Positions 4,712 through 5,552 of a stretch of DNA of 5,552 nucleotides are shown here, in pieces. The stretch comes from an uncultured bacterium (GTDB lineage: Bacteria; Hydrogenedentota; Hydrogenedentia; Hydrogenedentales; JAEUWI01). A model generated the notes under the pieces. That model ran no database searches. It worked only from the letters and a program-made list of their open reading frames with translations, and was not told the origin of the DNA. A program made the translations under genes and the position numbers. Numbering within the stretch: position 1 is the first letter of the stretch; every line of letters begins with the position of its first letter. The stretch covers positions 1 to 5,552 of the forward strand of contig CALAXS010000196.1 in the NCBI GenBank assembly GCA_937895305.1, read 5' to 3'.

Positions 4712-5374
4712 TTAGTCTTTTTCCATCAGCACACGTGCGGCGACGTTGGGGCCGAGTGCGTGGGTGGTGGTTTCAAGCTGGATGTGTATGGGGCCGTCGA
4801 AGGGGGCACGTTCAATGACTTTTAGGGATGTGCCGGGGACTACCCCAAGTTCGCCGAGGTAGCGCAGGACTTCGGGGTCGGAGTCGGAGACCCGTCGCAC
4901 CGTACCGCTTTCGTCTGTGTTCATGGCGGTGAGTGGGCAGAGTCCTTCGACGACGGGCATGCGTCCACCTTTGGGGGGGATGGGTGCGCCGTGGGGGTCG
5001 AATTTTGGATCGCCGAGTACATCGGCGATGCGATCCATGAGGGCCTCAGAAACGACGTGTTCAAGTTTTTCCGCTTCAGCATCAACTTCGTCCCAGCCCA
5101 TGCCGAGGGATTGTTGCAGGAAGAGTTCGATGAGTCTGTGGTGGCGGATGATCTCGACAGCGACGCGTTCACCGTGGTTGGTGAGGGTAGCGCCGTGGTG
5201 TTTCTTGTATCGGATGAGGCTGGGTTCCATCTGGTCGAGTTTTTTAACCATTTGAGTGATGGAAGCGGGGGCTACGTTGAGGCGTTCAGCGAGTGCGGAG
5301 GTGGAAACAGGATTGCCATGTTGGCCGAGGGTATAAATGGCCTTGAGGTAGTCTTCTACAGATTCGGAGAGCAT
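4712..5374 (-). CDS. DtxR/MntR-family metal-dependent transcriptional repressor
   Basis: The 220-residue product has the three-part DtxR layout: a winged helix (about 1-65, with recognition-helix region A-P-A-S-I-T-Q-M-V-K-K-L), a metal-binding/dimerisation domain (about 66-140), and a FeoA/SH3-like C-terminal domain (about 145-218). Numbering runs parallel to DtxR in the metal domain. H79, E83, E105 and H106 are kept, but position 102 is Glu, as in MntR, not the Cys of DtxR. D8 in S-V-E-D-Y matches the first MntR ligand, while the position of MntR Glu11 is Lys. D-P-H-G-A-P-I-P (127-134) is a common family block. It is therefore a Mn- or Fe-responsive repressor with an MntR-like core site; the metal is not settled by sequence. 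AGGA lies 8 bases before the ATG. A 17-bp inverted repeat over its promoter suggests autoregulation. It leads the unit with rlmB. Confidence 0.92.
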   Translation of the reverse strand: MLSESVEDYLKAIYTLGQHGNPVSTSALAERLNVAPASITQMVKKLDQMEPSLIRYKKHHGATLTNHGERVAVEIIRHHRLIELFLQQSLGMGWDEVDAEAEKLEHVVSEALMDRIADVLGDPKFDPHGAPIPPKGGRMPVVEGLCPLTAMNTDESGTVRRVSDSDPEVLRYLGELGVVPGTSLKVIERAPFDGPIHIQLETTTHALGPNVAARVLMEKD

Positions 5375-5388
5375 GGGGTACGTCCTGT

Positions 5389-5405
5389 TTTAGGTTTAAC
5401 CTAAA
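5389..5405. promoter_or_regulatory. Probable operator of the DtxR/MntR-family repressor
   Basis: TTTAGGTTTAACCTAAA is a perfect inverted repeat: 8-bp arms around one central base. It lies 15 bases upstream of the repressor's start codon and touches the predicted -10 box. The arms contain TTAGGTT/AACCTAA, the same half-sites as the known DtxR box, but separated by 1 bp instead of 5. An outer CCTGT/ACAGG pair (5384-5388 and 5409-5413) flanks it asymmetrically. The assignment to this repressor rests on position and half-site similarity. Confidence 0.65.
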
Positions 5406-5433
5406 TTTACAGGAGGCGCGGGGGGGAGATCAA
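5404..5433 (-). promoter_or_regulatory. Candidate promoter of the repressor-rlmB unit
   Basis: On the - strand, TTGATC (5428-5433) and TAAATT (5404-5409) each match consensus at 4 of 6 positions, with an 18-bp spacer. The start would fall near 5397, inside the 17-bp inverted repeat, giving a leader of about 22 bases. The fit with the operator supports the call more than the box matches do. Confidence 0.45.
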
Positions 5434-5459
5434 GGTTTTTGGGGGAGGGGGGAATGGGG
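5420..5459 (+). other. G-run cluster upstream of the repressor gene
   Basis: Four G runs of 7, 5, 6 and 4 bases lie at 5420-5426, 5441-5445, 5447-5452 and 5456-5459, with spacers of 14, 1 and 3 bases. The pattern could support a G-quadruplex on this strand with one long loop. The first run overlaps the spacer of the candidate - strand promoter. No gene is seen here. Confidence 0.35.
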
Positions 5460-5464
5460 AAACA

Positions 5465-5513
5465 AGAATATTTTAACCACAGAGGGCGCAGAGAGCACGG
5501 AGGGGAGAATATT
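5465..5513. repeat. CACAGAG-type short intergenic repeat with 8-bp direct-repeat borders
   Basis: The core (about 5473-5505) is TTAACCACAGAG followed by GGCGCAGAGAG and CACGGAGGGG: three roughly 10-base units built on C-A/G-C-A/G-GAG. This closely resembles the widespread 'accacagag...cacagag...cacggag' intergenic repeat of environmental bacteria, whose translation reads N-H-R-x-x-R-E-H-x as it does here. The core is bracketed by AGAATATT at 5465-5472 and again at 5506-5513, like a target-site duplication. The rest of 5406-5552 shows no supported gene. Confidence 0.6.
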
Positions 5514-5552
5514 AGGGGGCGTGTAATGGATGGACAGGGTCATTCATCTTTA

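Noticed and set aside
4237..4818. 193-codon open frame on the + strand
   Set aside because: It lies antisense across rlmB and the end of the repressor gene, both of which have intact family motifs. It has no ribosome site or recognisable domain.
4991..5404. 137-codon open frame on the + strand
   Set aside because: It is antisense to the DtxR/MntR-family gene and ends in its operator; its protein looks like a shadow of the real frame.
5526..5552. Possible start of a + strand gene running off the right end (ATG 5526 with AGGGGG 6 bases upstream)
   Set aside because: Only nine codons are visible, an overlapping ATG at 5530 opens another frame, and purine-rich sequence makes the ribosome-site match weak evidence.

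Overview
The window looks like chromosomal DNA of a proteobacterium, most likely a gammaproteobacterium, with mid-range GC. This is an inference from three things: an RlmB-type rRNA methylase, a short single-RRM protein with a glycine-rich tail, and a tRNA-Leu with an encoded CCA end. No phage, transposase, integrase or CRISPR signature is visible, and no feature fixes the genus.

Layout. (1) 70-855 (+) encodes a membrane-anchored coiled-coil protein of unknown function with a Gly-rich tail. (2) 857-1036 is a self-contained tRNA-Leu(CAG) unit with a strong promoter, the tRNA and an intrinsic terminator. (3) 1155-2138 (+) encodes a stand-alone lysylphosphatidylglycerol-synthase-type (DUF2156, GNAT-fold) protein, probably starting at a TTG. 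(4) 2144-2933 (-) is a two-gene unit converging on it: a PilZ-domain protein, then a 101-residue protein of unknown family. (5) From the divergent intergenic region a strong sigma70-type promoter drives 3077-3496 (+), a small zinc-ribbon protein. (6) 3643-3927 (+) encodes a single-RRM RNA-binding protein with a structured leader and a very good intrinsic terminator. (7) 3976-5374 (-) is a tight two-gene unit: a DtxR/MntR-family metal-dependent repressor, then rlmB (23S rRNA Gm2251 methylase). A 17-bp inverted repeat sits on the predicted promoter of this unit and is the likely autoregulatory operator. (8) 5406-5552 is non-coding as far as can be seen. It is G-rich and carries a short CACAGAG-type intergenic repeat bounded by an 8-bp direct repeat.

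How the genes relate. Most are independent housekeeping or regulatory units rather than one system. The PilZ gene (probable c-di-GMP receptor) and its small downstream partner form one transcription unit and are the best candidate for an uncharacterised functional pair. The metal repressor and rlmB are probably co-transcribed, which would place an rRNA-modification gene under metal-responsive control. I saw no convincing large new system. The most interesting items are the repeat with its direct-repeat borders, the short-spaced operator, and the PilZ/small-protein pair.
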